The notes beneath the pieces were generated by a model. The model saw only the letters and a list, made by a program, of their open reading frames with translations, had not been told where the DNA came from and searched no databases. Shown in pieces: positions 22,356 through 33,937 of a stretch of DNA of 64,000 bases (within the stretch, counting starts at the first letter, position 1; every line of letters starts with the position of its first letter). Source of the stretch: Kingdonia uniflora (Eukaryota > Streptophyta > Magnoliopsida > Ranunculales > Circaeasteraceae); NCBI GenBank assembly GCA_014058105.1, contig JACGCM010000452.1:2356001-2420000 (forward strand), read 5' to 3'. The translations under genes were made by a program, and so were the position numbers.

Positions 22356-25300
22356 TGTCACGCCCCAAAATCCAATAATCAGAATAATGATTAAAATATG
22401 GACAACCAGGGCGTGTAGGTCGGGGAATCTAACCGATTCGCTCCCACAAACGACTGAGCCATAGACAAGTTCAGGCTCAGTCATTCAAATAAGCATCACA
22501 TATCAAAAGAAGAACAAAGCGGAAGCAAAAGATATATAAATATTAAACTGAAAATATTAATATAAGATCTCAAATAATATACAGCGTCAAAAGCTAAGAT
22601 CGAACAAGAGATACTACAGCAAGGACAGAATCTGCAATAGCCAACCCAGCTGAAGTTCTCAGTAAAACCTACAACAACCCTGCCACTGAAAGGGGGATGT
22701 GAGAGTGAGCAAAACCATGGCTCACTAAATAACCCAATAAAGCTAAACAGCCTACTAATATAACAGGTGCAGAGAAAGAGAAGAGGTGAATGAGATAGGG
22801 GATAATAAGGGTACAGCAATATAAGAGAAGAAATAAAATAATAGAGATATGATGATGTGAAGATGTGATATATTATGATATGAGATAATATGATATAATA
22901 TGCTAGTGATATGATATGATGAACTAGGATAATCCCATAATTATCCCAAATGTTGGATGATATGAAATGATCTACTATAATTCTAATGTGTATGTTTATG
23001 ATGTTATGAAGTCAAAGAACTAGACCCTATAAAATGTATTGGGCTGATTAGCCGCTAATGTAATATATAACCTTAAAGAGATCTTAGTTAGTTACAATGG
23101 GTACGATTGGTTTGCAAGCTCAACCACGCTTAGGATTTACACAGAGAGCCAACGTCTGAAGCAGTGTTATCTTATTCCAAGGAATTTCAACCTCACGGAG
23201 GAATGAGATGGGTACCAAAGGAAAACTGTCTCATACCATCCCACACTCCCGGATGGGTAATAGATATGATAATACCTATCCCAAACTCACCTATTTATTT
23301 TAACCTGATGTAGAAATCCTAGGTCCTATCGAGGGTCAGCCGATGTAGAGCTTTGTTATGTATCTGATCCCGTTAAGGTAAAATATAACAAAAACCACAT
23401 ATGCAAACAGATCCCAAGGATCAAAGCACAACAGCCGCCAATAAGGCCAGCACACATAGGATAACCACTTGCCAAAGAGAATAGTAAACAATCTTAGCAC
23501 AGATGCAAACAGTGACTCAGTCACACTATCTAAACCTAGATAAAATAGTAACTTAACTGTCACAACATCAAACCACCGATGAACAGTGACTAATTAACCA
23601 GTCACAACACCCAAACAACATCAGTCTCTAAAATACTGAAACAAAAATCAAGGACAAAGTCACGAGGATACCACACGAATGCACAACCTCCTAAAGGACA
23701 AAAGAGAAGTACAACTCAACATACAAAACAGAACCCAACAAGAAGCCAACAAACCCCAAGAGCAGAGCTGCAACCCAACTCTCTAACTACTATGGACTTA
23801 AGTTTCCACAACAGATGGACAGGAAACGCACTAGGTCCAAACATCACTGGTGACAGTACAAACGTAGCAGAAACCCCCTGACGCCCAAGCTTAAAGACAC
23901 GAAAATGTTACCCTGATACACCACTTTCTAGATGATGGAAGGGAACACAGTCCAAAGCAAACTAACAGATGCTCAACGCCCACAAACATCTACAAAGGAT
24001 AACCCGCCAGTTTACCACAAACGGCTAAACGATCAAGATAAACCACACTCGATAACGAAACCCAATGTCCACGTATCGCTACCGAATCACAACAGTGCTC
24101 AAAGACAAGGCCACGAGAACACAGAGAAACAGTTCCTAACAAACCCTCGAAGTCCAAGACAAACCAGAAGACTAAGATGCAGAAAAGCTAACAAGGAACT
24201 AAACAACCACATAAAGGAAAATACAAAGCATAAACTATAACTAAATCACATACACCTCAATGCCAAATGCATGATCACTCTAACTAACACTGATAGCATT
24301 AGTAAAGGAATTTAGCAAAGAATGGACACTTGCCTGATAAAGGATAATCCAACCGTAAAGCCGATAAGCAACCGGACAAACCACCTCACGCTACAGGCCA
24401 ACAAACGAGCCAACACAACCAACCCAACACTATGGCTCAACAATAATCACACCAACACCAATAACCCAACACTTGCAACAAACACAACTTTGCAATCTCA
24501 ACAATCACCCCAATCACAAACCCTAAATCAATTCCAACAAGGAAACCCTAAAACAAAATCGAATCAACGCTACGGAAAGGAATAGGAAAATTACTCACCA
24601 AAAGAGCAGCGAAGATCAATCCCAAAAACAAATCGTAAATGAGGAGCGAGAGAGGGGAGGACTCCAATTAGGGAGAGAGAGAGAGAGAGAGTGTGTGAGT
24701 GAGTGATCAGGGAATGGAAAAAAATGGGTAATAAAACCTTAAAACGACCACACTAATCTCGAGGCAAACCAACGGCCAAGAATCGTGAGTGAAGACCCAA
24801 ACTGGTCATCAAAACATGCCTCTGTTCGAATAGAATATGTTTCTATTCGAACAAAACAAAGTAGGTAGAAGTCTATTCGAACAGAAAAAGGCTTGTTCGA
24901 ATAAAATAAAGCAGATAGAGATCTATTCGAACAGGAACAAGTCTGTTCGAATAAAACAAAGAAGAATGAAACATGTTCGAACAGAGCAAGGTTTGTTCGA
25001 ATAAAATGATGCAGGAAGAAACTTATTCAAACAGAAACAGGCCTGTTCGAATAGAACTGAACAGAAGCAACCCATAACTCCAAAAACAAAATATTCCCTC
25101 CAACAAAAACTGAAGAAACCCAAAGGAGAAAACCTAACACAGATCCACCCCGGATCACACACCACACAACAACCACAACAAATGACAACAACAACAAGCC
25201 TCCACCAAGCCAACCACAGGCTCCCAAAACCTCAACACCACCTCCTCCGCCCAACAACCACCGAAACACATAAAATGGAATACATAGAACCTGATAAATG

Positions 25301-25395
25301 CAAAAATATGAGGATGCAAAATGTGTGGATGCAATAATGTATGAATGCATAATGAATAATAATAATAATAAATAAATAAAATCTGGGACATCACA
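22356..25395. mobile_element. 3.04-kb solo LTR of a Ty3/gypsy-type element
   Basis: Begins TGTCACGCCCCAAAATCC and ends GGGACATCACA, flanked by the exact duplication ACAAA at 22351-22355 and 25396-25400. Length and termini fit the long LTRs of Tekay/Athila-type plant elements. All ORFs inside are chance frames. It contains a (GA)n tract near 24669-24692, a regular TTCGAA array at 24825-25051 and an AAT-rich microsatellite at about 25350-25378. Orientation was not determined. Confidence 0.82.
24825..25051. repeat. TTCGAA palindrome array, 50-bp period
   Basis: TTCGAA cores start at 24825, 24846, 24876, 24896, 24926, 24946, 24976, 24996, 25026 (as TTCAAA) and 25046. Spacings alternate 20-21 and 30 bp. 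Most cores sit in CTRTTCGAAYA-type contexts, while the DNA between them is only loosely A/G-rich. Confidence 0.9.
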
Positions 25396-25662
25396 ACAAA
25401 CATGTTACATATATCAGTATTAAACTCTTGAGGCACATCTAATGGTTTTAAGAATATAGGGGGAGCATTCTTGGCTTTCATTGTCTCTGGATTTCTGTGC
25501 CTTTCTACATCTACTGTGATAATGAGGAAATATGTTATGCCTTGAATATGGGAAAACAAACATGATACAATATGGGTATTCATCATGTGATTTTTTAAGC
25601 TCAGTTATAGAAATATGAAATCTGATGCGAATAAAGTGCAAGGTTCTTACAGTTTTGAGAAT

Positions 25663-26055
25663 TCAAGCTTCTTCCACCTGTTGGGTATTAGGAAGGGGGT
25701 TCCCACATTTTATGCCCACAACTGGAATGATGTTAGATCCTTTCTTCACGCACTTTTCTTCCTTGGAGCTGAGACCTTTATTGCATTTTGTTTTCTTGGT
25801 ATTTTCCTGGTAACTATGATTAGCATTTCCATAGTTGTTATTGCTGCATTCACTACTACCGACTTCATTACATAAAATTGCCTTAGGCTTGTGTTTAGAA
25901 GATAATAGTGTTTATGTTTTGCACTTTAGGGAATCCAATTCCCTGGTCATCAATGAACCAACTGTCCCCGTCATTCCTACCCTTATGGAGCCTCCACCAC
26001 CTTTGATAGCCTCAAGTTTCTGAACAATCATCTTCAGAATCTCTTCATCCAATTT
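25663..26055 (-). pseudogene. Fragment of a conserved plant protein of unknown function
   Basis: One minus-strand frame runs from a possible splice acceptor at 26055 ('KLDEEILKMIVQKLEAIKGG') to a TGA at 25663-25665, with one premature TAA at 25912-25914. 'GGGGSIRVGMTGTVGSLMTR' is recalled as the hallmark of a small conserved plant protein without known activity. The downstream part, Ser/Asn/Lys-rich and ending 'VGIKCGNP', fits the same family. The expected C-terminus is missing. As it lies in the probable Helitron with other gene pieces, it is most likely captured. Confidence 0.5.
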
Positions 26056-26329
26056 CTAATAATATCTTCTAATATAGAGGAAGCTCTAGTCTCAAAAGCT
26101 CGTTATACACAATAAGCAGACTGGCAGCCTGTAACAGAGAATCGTTACTCAGTGTATATAAATTAGAATCTAATGTTCAGTTTCTAGATTCAATGCGAGG
26201 AAGTTCGAAGGGTTAAAGAAAAGTCGAGAGCTTCAGTCATGGTCTCTATTAAAGTTCTTATCTTTTGGTAGAGTAAAGCCACGACGGATATGTCGGGGAT
26301 GTCTTTTGAGTCACATATGGTGAAGACGA

Positions 26330-26513
26330 TTACTGAATATACTTGAAAGTTAGATGATTGAGGAGTGGTTTCTGGGTGGTTCTTTCTTTTTTCATCCGTG
26401 TCTTTCTCTTGTAGAGGCATGTTTTTTTTTTCTTTTATTTTGGTATCCTCCTGTTTTGGCCTTGTTTTTGTTCTTTCATCAATAAAATTTTACACTTATA
26501 AAAAAAATAAAAA
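26330..26513 (+). mobile_element. Possible 3' end of an L1-type LINE
   Basis: The T-rich stretch ending TCATCAATAAAATTTTACAC and then TTATAAAAAAAATAAAAA resembles the 3' untranslated end and A-rich tail of plant L1-type LINEs. No coding part or target duplication was found. Confidence 0.35.
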
Positions 26514-26831
26514 TTCAGCAGTGGTTTCTCAGGAAAAAGACTGGCAGACGTCAATGTGGCTTTTTCATATACAAGTAAATTTCTACAATTGTTTGACATA
26601 TCATAAGATACGGAGAAAAATGTTGAGTCGTCTAGTTTTTTAGATTAAGATATTAATAAACTAAAGTATGTTGCTATTAATAACATATCGAAACTTGTAA
26701 CAAAATATTTGATGCATTTGCAAAAATTTAACGGTTTAGATTCTTTCTTCATAGGATGAAAACTTAAATAAATGACACAATTTAAGTTATCAAATTATAT
26801 TCGCTGAGAACATTGATAAGTTGTAATTCAC

Positions 26832-28745
26832 CTTAACATGTGGATAGGCAAGCAAGGCATTGTCGCCCACAAAGTGTTTGACGACCAGAGCCATGGCATA
26901 AGATGAATTTCTTTTAGTGAGATAAAATGGTATAAGTCTACCTACATAGTAAGTGTTTGGCAGACCTTGAAGTTCAGATTCCAACTTATCATAGAACCCA
27001 TCCTTCATATTTGTATGAAAATAATCAATACCTCAAAGTTAGTAGGGTCAAAAAAGAATAAATGCATAAATATTTCATAGAAGTAACTCATGATCAAGGA
27101 TCAAAATATGTAAAAATTAAAAAAATAGTAATAAGCCAATATTTTAGTAACCAATAAATCTGATGGTCTAACAAACTTAAATTACGCAGAATATCAAGAA
27201 TAGGTTAAGTTATATTTTACATAAAACATACGTCGACCCAATTATCGACCTTTTATTGTTAGTATTTTTTTCTAACTTGTTAAACTACAAACATTTTGAA
27301 CTACACTGTACAAAAATTAAAAAAAATCAAAGCATCTATGACAGATATATTAACTGGTTCGTCAAATTGAAAGTATGAAAAGTATAAAAACTATCAGTCA
27401 ATATATTCAGTAAATATTAATTATTCCAATACATTGATATAATGTTAATGAGTATAAATTTGTTTTCTTAAAATAATAAAGTCGATTATCCGATGTCAGA
27501 TATTATCCTTCTTTAACCAACATATCTTGCAATAACCACATTTCAGTAATTTTATAAGAAAAAATGCAGCCAAGACTTATATGGTTGCGGTCAGCCGACT
27601 TGTCAATAGAACGTTCAAAAATATTAGAAAGAATATAGTACGAACTAACCTTCGTTGCTGATGTGAGGGAGATATTTGAACCGTCGTTGTAAAACAACTT
27701 CCTCAATCTTATTTTTCACTGCGTTCATTGAGAGTTGATTGATGTTGGTCCTTTTATATCCTCTAAATTCTTTAAGACCAAAATAAGAAAATATGGGTAT
27801 TGCCATAGAATTTCTGCATTACAACTGAATTCCCAATAGTTGTGGTATCCTCCATAAGCTCACCAAAATAACAAAATACCTTAGGCATATTTTTCAGTCC
27901 TTCAATTTTCAAAACTGTGGTATAGTAATCTTACTGAACAGCTTTTTCTCGAGGTCGTTCATTTCCATTAACACAGTAGTCTCCACTGATGTGAGAACTG
28001 AAAGAAGATAAAACTCAGACAAATTAAATACTAGAAAAGAAAGTCTGTCTAGAACTTTATAGTTGTACTCACCCTCCATTATTTCTTTTAGGTAAGTACT
28101 TCCATATTCATCAACATTCTGTTTACCTCCATAATCCCCACTTTAAAAAAAAATGTTGGTCTACATTAAAGTTTTTATACTTTGAGGGATACTCTTAGGA
28201 TATTTGCATCATGGGGGTGCTAAAGGTGACAAATATGGGATTGCATCTTACTTGAAAAAGTAAAGGAGAATAAGTTTATATAACTCAAATATTACGTATT
28301 TGCTCACCTGCTGAAGTTAAAGAAGGTGACCTGTAAGTTTTTCCAATCTTGAAAGGTAAAGCACCCGAGTTAAGAATCTTATCGAAGATCAAAAATTCTA
28401 TGTCTCCTTCATCTTTATTGACATATACGGTTACGTCAGTTAAACTACGCTTAATTGCCATAACTTCAGTATTGCAGCATACTTCTATTGGCAAAGATCA
28501 GCAAATATTCTGCCAAACACTTGCATATCTTCCTATAAAATATCTAATCTTACCGGCCATAGAATTTTGAGTAAATTCGTGAATATAAGCATTTGGCATG
28601 TCTTGGACAAAGCCGTACCCAAACACAGTAAATCCATAAGCAACAGATTTAGGGACAGCTTTGAACCATGATGTTCAAGAAATTGAGGACTTGGGTCCAA
28701 TGCAATTTCACTCATAGAATGAACCCCAATTACCCCAATTCGTAG
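26832..28745 (-). pseudogene. FAD/NAD(P)-binding oxidoreductase (amine-oxidase-like) C-terminal half
   Basis: Three minus-strand exons read in the right order. Exon 28308-28745 has 'SEIALDPSPQFLEHHGSK', then after a frameshift 'PKSVAYGFTVFGYGFVQDMP', an in-frame TGA near 28496, and 'FDKILNSGALPFKIGKTYRS'. Exon 27650-27997 has 'GELMEDTTTIGNSVVMQKF' and 'EVVLQRRFKYLPHISNE'. Exon 26832-27010 has 'DGFYDKLESELQGLPNTYYV' and 'RNSSYAMALVVKHF'. I recall this as a plant flavin oxidoreductase family of the amine-oxidase type. The N-terminal FAD-binding half is absent, and the last exon's acceptor reads AA instead of AG. Introns are retained, as in Helitron capture. Confidence 0.6.
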
Positions 28746-28749
28746 ATAG

Positions 28750-28856
28750 TTATATGAAAATCAGGTAGTTGGTCGTGTGGAATGCTTCTAGTGTAATTTT
28801 CTTTTTCAATAGAACTTATAAGAAAATCAAGTAGTTGGTCACGCGGAATGCTTCTT
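28750..28856. repeat. Short tandem duplication, 66-bp period
   Basis: The stretch ending GGTCGTGTGGAATGCTTCT (28789) is repeated as GGTCACGCGGAATGCTTCT (28855), together with about 20 similar bases before it. Confidence 0.65.
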
Positions 28857-29586
28857 TAAACCTTTACGAACTCGAATTATTAGGTACAAAAATGGAAATT
28901 AAGAGCATAGCAAATGGTATCTACCACAAATACTGTTAAATAAAATAGCAACAAATCATAACTGAAGAGCAATGAAAAATAAGAAATGTTTGGCAATTAT
29001 AAACCAAAGAGGCCTATGAAACATAAACTCAAATGTAGTTTTTTGGTACCATATATGTAGTACCTTCTTCAAATTCATACCTGCAAAAACTTCATATTTG
29101 CTCTTTCCTTAAAAAACACTCAGCTAAATTATTCTTTCATGAGATTGATCTGAGACAGGTAATTAATCTTTAAAAAAAACTACAATAATTATCATCTACT
29201 ACCAAAAGGAAAAAAGCTAATTCATCAGAGATTTGCATGATAAAATCAAACTATGACATTTTTGCTCCAAATTTGAGCTAAGTGTCTTTCGTGGTTTATT
29301 AATCGCTTTACCTTTATCGTATAATTCATTATTCTTGTCTTTCTCCGGCATGATAGTGGTTTCTCATTACATTAGTTATCGAATCCATAATTGTTTCCTT
29401 TTTATATAATAACATATCAATTTTTGACTATTTACCGAACTAACGATTAACGTGAATCAAGAAAATGCTAATGTTGCCTACTCTAAAATCATTTAATTAT
29501 CCTATTACACTAAAAACTACTCAATTCGCGTAAAAAAATAATAGCTCAAGTAAAAACATAATTCGATTAAACTCTTTATTACTCAC
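28857..29586. other. AT-rich non-coding Helitron interior
   Basis: No domain, splice-consistent exon or repeat could be recognised in either strand. Confidence 0.4.
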
Positions 29587-29718
29587 ATGTCCTTGAGAAT
29601 TCCCAGATTGCTCCCAATAGATTGTGTGAATATCCAAAACCTTGAGAAACCCTGACTTATACGGCTTTATATCGGCATTAAGAACACCGAAAAAAGGATA
29701 ACATGTTTGAGAAATATT
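29587..29718 (-). pseudogene. Single captured exon of proline iminopeptidase
   Basis: Between a splice acceptor (TTTACTCAG) and a donor (GTGAGT at 29586-29581) the minus strand reads 'PYKSGFLKVLDIHTIYWEQS' and 'GNSQGH'. This is the conserved N-terminal segment of plant proline iminopeptidase (alpha/beta hydrolase, family S33), just before the HGGPG oxyanion-hole motif. The exon with HGGPG and the catalytic Ser-Asp-His is not found downstream, so only this exon (and perhaps flanking intron) is present. Confidence 0.6.
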
Positions 29719-30948
29719 CTGAGTAAAGGAACAATAAAGAAATAAATTATAAGATATGCTTCATTATCAATGTAAGCTACAGAGAAGATGGAGGCTAACA
29801 CATACCTCAAATTCAAAGCATTTGCAACCTAAAATAGAAATAATGACATAAACTTTGAGAGGAGCAGAAATTAGGATGTCCAAATTCCTAAATCCATCAA
29901 ATAAATAATAATAATAATCAAAAACTGAAAAGGAAAAACATACCAGTTGATTTTTTTAGACATTGAATTGTTGCATAAAGAAATTTCATAATGGAGATAA
30001 TTTCTTTATTACCTCAAGAACTTCTCCATTCCGAAAAAATGCACTATTAGATCATTAAAAGCAACTATCTTTGGCTTCAGACATGCATATTCTAAGCCAT
30101 TTTCTTCCAATTTTCCTCAGCAACTATTCAAAACCTATCAACAATGAATGGGATACATCAAATTTAACTACTCAACAGTTCAATAATCTATTACAAATAA
30201 ATAATAATTTAACCCAACGTAAATATTCAGGAAAAGAAAATCTGCTAATTTGTTTCAAATGTTACACAAAATGGATGTTGTGAAACTAATACTTTCACAT
30301 CTATTATGATGATTGGACTAATTATATAAATCGAATACAAAATTAAAGAGAAAATAATTCTAATTAAGGATCCATACCTTTTCAATCTCCGTAGATGTCC
30401 TTCCTTGGATACACTTCAAAATGGATAACAGCCCTCCAAATTGTTATAATGCAAAATCATAAAGAAAATAGAGAGAATGCCCTCTACAAATTAAACAAAT
30501 TACAGAGGAATTTAGTCACATAACCCACAACGAAATCAAAAAGGGAAACCTGATTCAAAGAAAACCGAAATAGAATGAAAACCTACAACAAAATTAAAGA
30601 GGAAAACCTGATTCACGGAAGATATAACATGTCTCCAATCAATTTAATGTAGAGGGAAGAAAGATGGATTTGTGTAATAATTCCAATTACTCTTTCAATA
30701 AAGGAGAATCATTAAAACCATAATTACCATTATCGTTGAATTCATTGCCGTTTCGAGAAGTTTTAGAGGAGGATTTGAGAGTTCGTAAAGAGGAGATAAC
30801 GTTTGTGGAGAGAATGGGAGCATACCATTTTAGGAGTTTTAATAGCTATTATAAATTCTTTGAGTATTTTTTTTTTGTCAAAATTAACCCTTTTGTTTTT
30901 AAAGAAGTGGTGTGGCATCTTCTTTGTAATTAAAACCATTAATGCATG
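29719..30948. other. Non-coding Helitron interior
   Basis: AT-rich. It contains two similar AACCTGATTC-bearing stretches near 30549 and 30606 (donor-like on the minus strand). No coding region was recognised. Confidence 0.35.
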
Positions 30949-31023
30949 TACGCCACGCGGGATAAACAATGCCACGTGGGACAAACACATCCACACGGGA
31001 CAATTACCACCACGTAGGACAAA
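30949..31023 (-). repeat. Four CACGTGG-like repeats near the Helitron 5' end
   Basis: CCACGCGGGATAAAC, CCACGTGGGACAAAC, CCACACGGGACAATT and CCACGTAGGACAAAAC follow each other every 18-21 bp. The core is the G-box palindrome CACGTG with variants. Similar strings occur near 5' ends of plant Helitrons; a regulatory role is only inferred. Confidence 0.6.
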
Positions 31024-31400
31024 ACTAAGATTTATAATATAAATAAAAGAAATCATTAGAACATAATTTTCTATGAGAATTATTTAGGAGACCTAATTAA
31101 ATTGGATATTTGTTCCTTTTATACTAGAAATGGTGGTGGTGTTGTTCATTCTCATATATTTTAGTTTCCTCAAACATCTCATCATCGCATTTACCACACA
31201 ACATTTTGGGGGGCAAGAAATTAAAAAAAATATTAATGAAATCTATGTTCCATGCCAACTATTATTGCTTTAGGGCGACTGAATTCTTTGTAACAAACGA
31301 CAATATCTTTTGAAGATCACAAGAAAGAGCATTATACCAAAAGAACCTTACGAACAAGAAATCCAATAGATTTGGGAAAAAAAAAATGATTGAAGTACTC

Positions 31401-31758
31401 TGAAGTAAAATCAAGTCGCGGAAGCGGAAACTTGAAGATTACGAAAACCTAATTAAAATTAGGGTTTTCTCTAAACACTAAAACTCAAAATAAACATAAA
31501 CTTAACTATTATTTATTTTCTCATCAACAACTTTAACAACTAAATAAAATAGAGAACCTAGCCTCCCTTTTATAAAACATAAGGGGGTGAAAACCCTAAT
31601 TAGGATTATTCTAGCCTCCCTCTTAACCTTGTGTTGGTTAATTATGAACTCCCTAAAACCTACTAAGCATCTTTAGCAGAAAGGCTTGAATTAAAAGAAC
31701 ATAAATATAAATAGTCTGTTGACATGTGAGAAACGATCATGAGATATGATTCGCATCA
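31401..31758 (-). repeat. 3' LTR of the gag-only element
   Basis: Starts TGAAGTAAAATCAAGTCGCG and ends GATTCGCATCA on the plus strand. It aligns with 33351-33674 apart from small indels. Confidence 0.88.
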
Positions 31759-32510
31759 AACCCTCCGTCTTCAGAAGATTTCGACCACGAAATTGATAAA
31801 TTTTAGAATATCACGGAACTCGAAACTCTTTTATGCGGCCTACCCATCTTCAAACTTTGAATTCTTCCACGAAATTTACCGTAACCCAAGGTCGTACCCA
31901 AGAGCAGGGGTACAATGTCGTCGCCGACATCCATACACCGATCGACGCCAAAAACTGAATTAAAGATTGTGATTCACTTCTCGAAACTTGTGAGAAAACC
32001 CTCACAAAGTGTCAAGAAATGGCAGTTTTCTGGTACTATTTCGGCATATGTCGTGTCTTGCAAACTGTCGAAGCAAACCTTTTATTAAAGTTAGACTACT
32101 AATTGCATGGCCCCCACGCAAGATCGTAAAACCAAGTATTTTCGTGGGCCTCGTGGCACAATGGTATGGCTTGGGTTTGGGCCTAGTTTTTAATTGTTGG
32201 GTCTGGGTTAGATGATTGTTGCCCATGTGTTGTTGTTTATTTAATGTCTTCCTACCCAAATTTGAAGTCTGAGAAAGTAAATGGTGGGCCTCGATTAAAA
32301 GAAAAGAACAAGGGCTTTGAATTTGGAATGGGTTTGTAAGCTGGGTTGGTCCGAGTTTAAAATCCACATGCGTTCCTCACGTGATATCCCCTCTTCTCTC
32401 CCACGATCCGTCTTTCTTCCTGGTTTGCAATTTGAAACTTTCACCTTTGATATTTCAACTTTTATCTCGGCCATATCACCGATCTGAACTCCGGTGAGGG
32501 GACTCCAATC

Positions 32511-33314
32511 CTATTGATTAAACTTTGCCTCTCCTCCGCGATTAGCTTTCTTCTTTGATGTCGAACCTGCAACTGTGATAACTGAGTTTATCAGACTGAA
32601 AGGAATTGCGACCAAAACTTCAATTGGGGATGCTTTTTGGTTCCCGGATAAAGTTACTGTATCTCCCTTGTCTCGAGTCAGAACTCTTTTTGTAATTGTC
32701 TCTCTCTCAATCGTCCAACCTACAAAACCGCAAATTGGGTTTTCAATTGCAACCGTAGCACCGACTAGAGCTTTGTTGGGCATTACCCACTGGACCAGAT
32801 AAAGAAGTTTTTGTCTTGCAATTGTCTCTCTCGTCATTCTGAAAATTGTAACTGATTTTTGTAGAGTTTGCGAACCGGCGTTAATTCCGGTCGAATCCTT
32901 TTCTGAATTTGTTGTTGTGACGACAACAGTCGTAACGACTATCGGAACCCTGGGATCGCTGGTTGTCATGTTAACGATAACCTTGCCTTCGTCGGTGCCA
33001 CTCACGGCTCCGATTGCGAGGATCTCCGTCACTTCTTCCAATTCGGCACGTGGATTTTCCTTGTCCATGTTTTCCGTCACGGTTTTGATACTCCCAACTT
33101 GGGGGTTGCTCTCCAATACACCTAGAGGAGAGGGTTGAGGTAGAGGTAGTTGTAACATGCCGGAACTCACGGCAACGTTGACGAACTCGTCAAGTTGATT
33201 TTTAAGTGTCGCGATTGTTTGCGCGATATTCTTGGCATCCTTTTCCACCGCAGCTCTTATACGAGACATCGTAGATATCGATAACTTGACTTTTCCCGAA
33301 ACTCTAAACATCAC
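32511..33314 (-). CDS. Gag-like protein of the non-autonomous element
   Basis: A 267-codon open frame starts 20 bases after the primer-binding site. The first 60 residues ('AAVEKDAKNIAQTIATLKNQ') look helical, as at the start of gypsy gag. The rest is Val/Thr-rich and shows neither the WW gag core nor a CCHC knuckle, so the frame may have drifted out of the true gag frame. It could still be translated. Confidence 0.5.
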   Translation of the reverse strand: MMFRVSGKVKLSISTMSRIRAAVEKDAKNIAQTIATLKNQLDEFVNVAVSSGMLQLPLPQPSPLGVLESNPQVGSIKTVTENMDKENPRAELEEVTEILAIGAVSGTDEGKVIVNMTTSDPRVPIVVTTVVVTTTNSEKDSTGINAGSQTLQKSVTIFRMTRETIARQKLLYLVQWVMPNKALVGATVAIENPICGFVGWTIERETITKRVLTRDKGDTVTLSGNQKASPIEVLVAIPFSLINSVITVAGSTSKKKANRGGEAKFNQ

Positions 33315-33334
33315 TCTTTCCGTGGAACGAAGAT

Positions 33335-33348
33335 GGCTCTGATACCAA
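33335..33348 (-). other. Primer-binding site (initiator Met tRNA)
   Basis: TTGGTATCAGAGCC on the minus strand is a perfect copy of the common plant LTR-retrotransposon site, two bases inside the 5' LTR. Confidence 0.88.
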
Positions 33349-33350
33349 TT

Positions 33351-33674
33351 TGACGTAAAATTAAGTCGCGGAAGCGAAAACCTAATTAAAATTAGGGTTT
33401 TCTCTAAACACTAAAACTTAAAACAAACATAAACTTAACTATTCTTTATTCTCTCATCAACAACTTTAACAACTAAATAAAATAGAGAACCTAAGGGGCT
33501 GGAAACATAATTAGGAATATTCTAGGAAAAATACTCTCTTAACCTTATGTTGGTTAATTAGAAACTCCCTAAAACATACTAAACATCTCTAGCATAAAGA
33601 TTTGAATTAAGAGAACATAAATATAAATAGTCCGTTGACATGTGAGAAACGATCATGAGATATGATTCACATCA
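33351..33674 (-). repeat. 5' LTR of the gag-only element
   Basis: Starts TGACGTAAAATTAAGTCGCG and ends GATTCACATCA on the plus strand, next to the primer-binding site. It lacks a 17-base stretch that the other LTR has after AAGTCGCGGAAGCG. Confidence 0.88.
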
Positions 33675-33937
33675 TACTCTCTGTAATGCAAAGAGACTAC
33701 TAATGATGGAGGGAAATACAACCGTTCGATCAACTACAGCATACAGTCTTTATGATGGGAAATATGATTTAAATGGAGTGCTGCGTTGTACGAGCACAGT
33801 TACAACAATGAAGCTAAGACTTCAGAAAAGCCCAAAAGCTATGATTTTAGAAATGCTCATTTCAGCAAAAGGGCAAAATTATGCTACCCTTTAATTTACT
33901 TTGATAAATAATACTGCCAAATCAGTATGTTTTAGAA
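33675..33937. other. Flank of the second S1 pseudogene
   Basis: No gene is recognised. It was once continuous with 31129-31400, as shown by the TACTC duplication, and lies just 5' of the S1-family remnant. Confidence 0.4.

Larger units (their letters stand above)
21723..31128 (-). mobile_element. Probable non-autonomous Helitron carrying gene fragments
   Basis: The minus-strand 3' end is textbook: a CCGTGC/GCACGG stem with a 3-nt loop, nine bases, then CTAGT, followed by T in the flank. A matching minus-strand 5' end reads TCTAGTATAAAAGG at 31128. Four CACGTGG-like repeats near the 5' end resemble those of plant Helitrons. Between the ends lie pieces of three unrelated host genes, all on the minus strand and with introns kept, as known for gene-capturing Helitrons. 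No Rep or helicase is seen. The 5' flank base is T rather than A, so the 5' end is less certain. A 3.04-kb solo LTR was inserted later. Confidence 0.6.
31401..33674 (-). mobile_element. Gag-only LTR retrotransposon (TR-GAG type)
   Basis: LTRs at 31401-31758 and 33351-33674 flank a 1.6-kb interior with a perfect Met-tRNA primer site, a gag-like ORF and a polypurine tract (GAAGACGGAGGG, read on the minus strand). The 5-bp duplication TACTC is exact at 31396-31400 and 33675-33679. There is no protease, RT or integrase, so it depended on a partner. The polypurine context TTTCGTGGTCGARATCTTC is shared with the element at 40686-43978, placing both in one family. Confidence 0.9.

Noticed and set aside
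24825..25051. CRISPR-like array
   Set aside because: The repeat core is a 6-bp palindrome in plant LTR DNA, spacers are 14-24 bp, and no cas genes exist here.
22496..25586. Many ORFs of 60-140 codons between 22.3 and 25.6 kb
   Set aside because: They lie inside a bounded 3-kb solo LTR or are mirror frames of the captured fragment; they have low-complexity composition and no domains.
25615..25875. Plus-strand 86-codon ORF with hydrophobic C-terminus
   Set aside because: It is the shadow of the minus-strand conserved-protein fragment at 25663-26055.
26832..28745. Treating the flavin oxidoreductase as a live gene
   Set aside because: A frameshift, an in-frame TGA, a lost splice acceptor and no N-terminal FAD domain within the window.
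32002..33138. Other ORFs in the gag-only element at 31401-33674
   Set aside because: They overlap the 267-codon gag-like frame or non-coding interior and show no domain.
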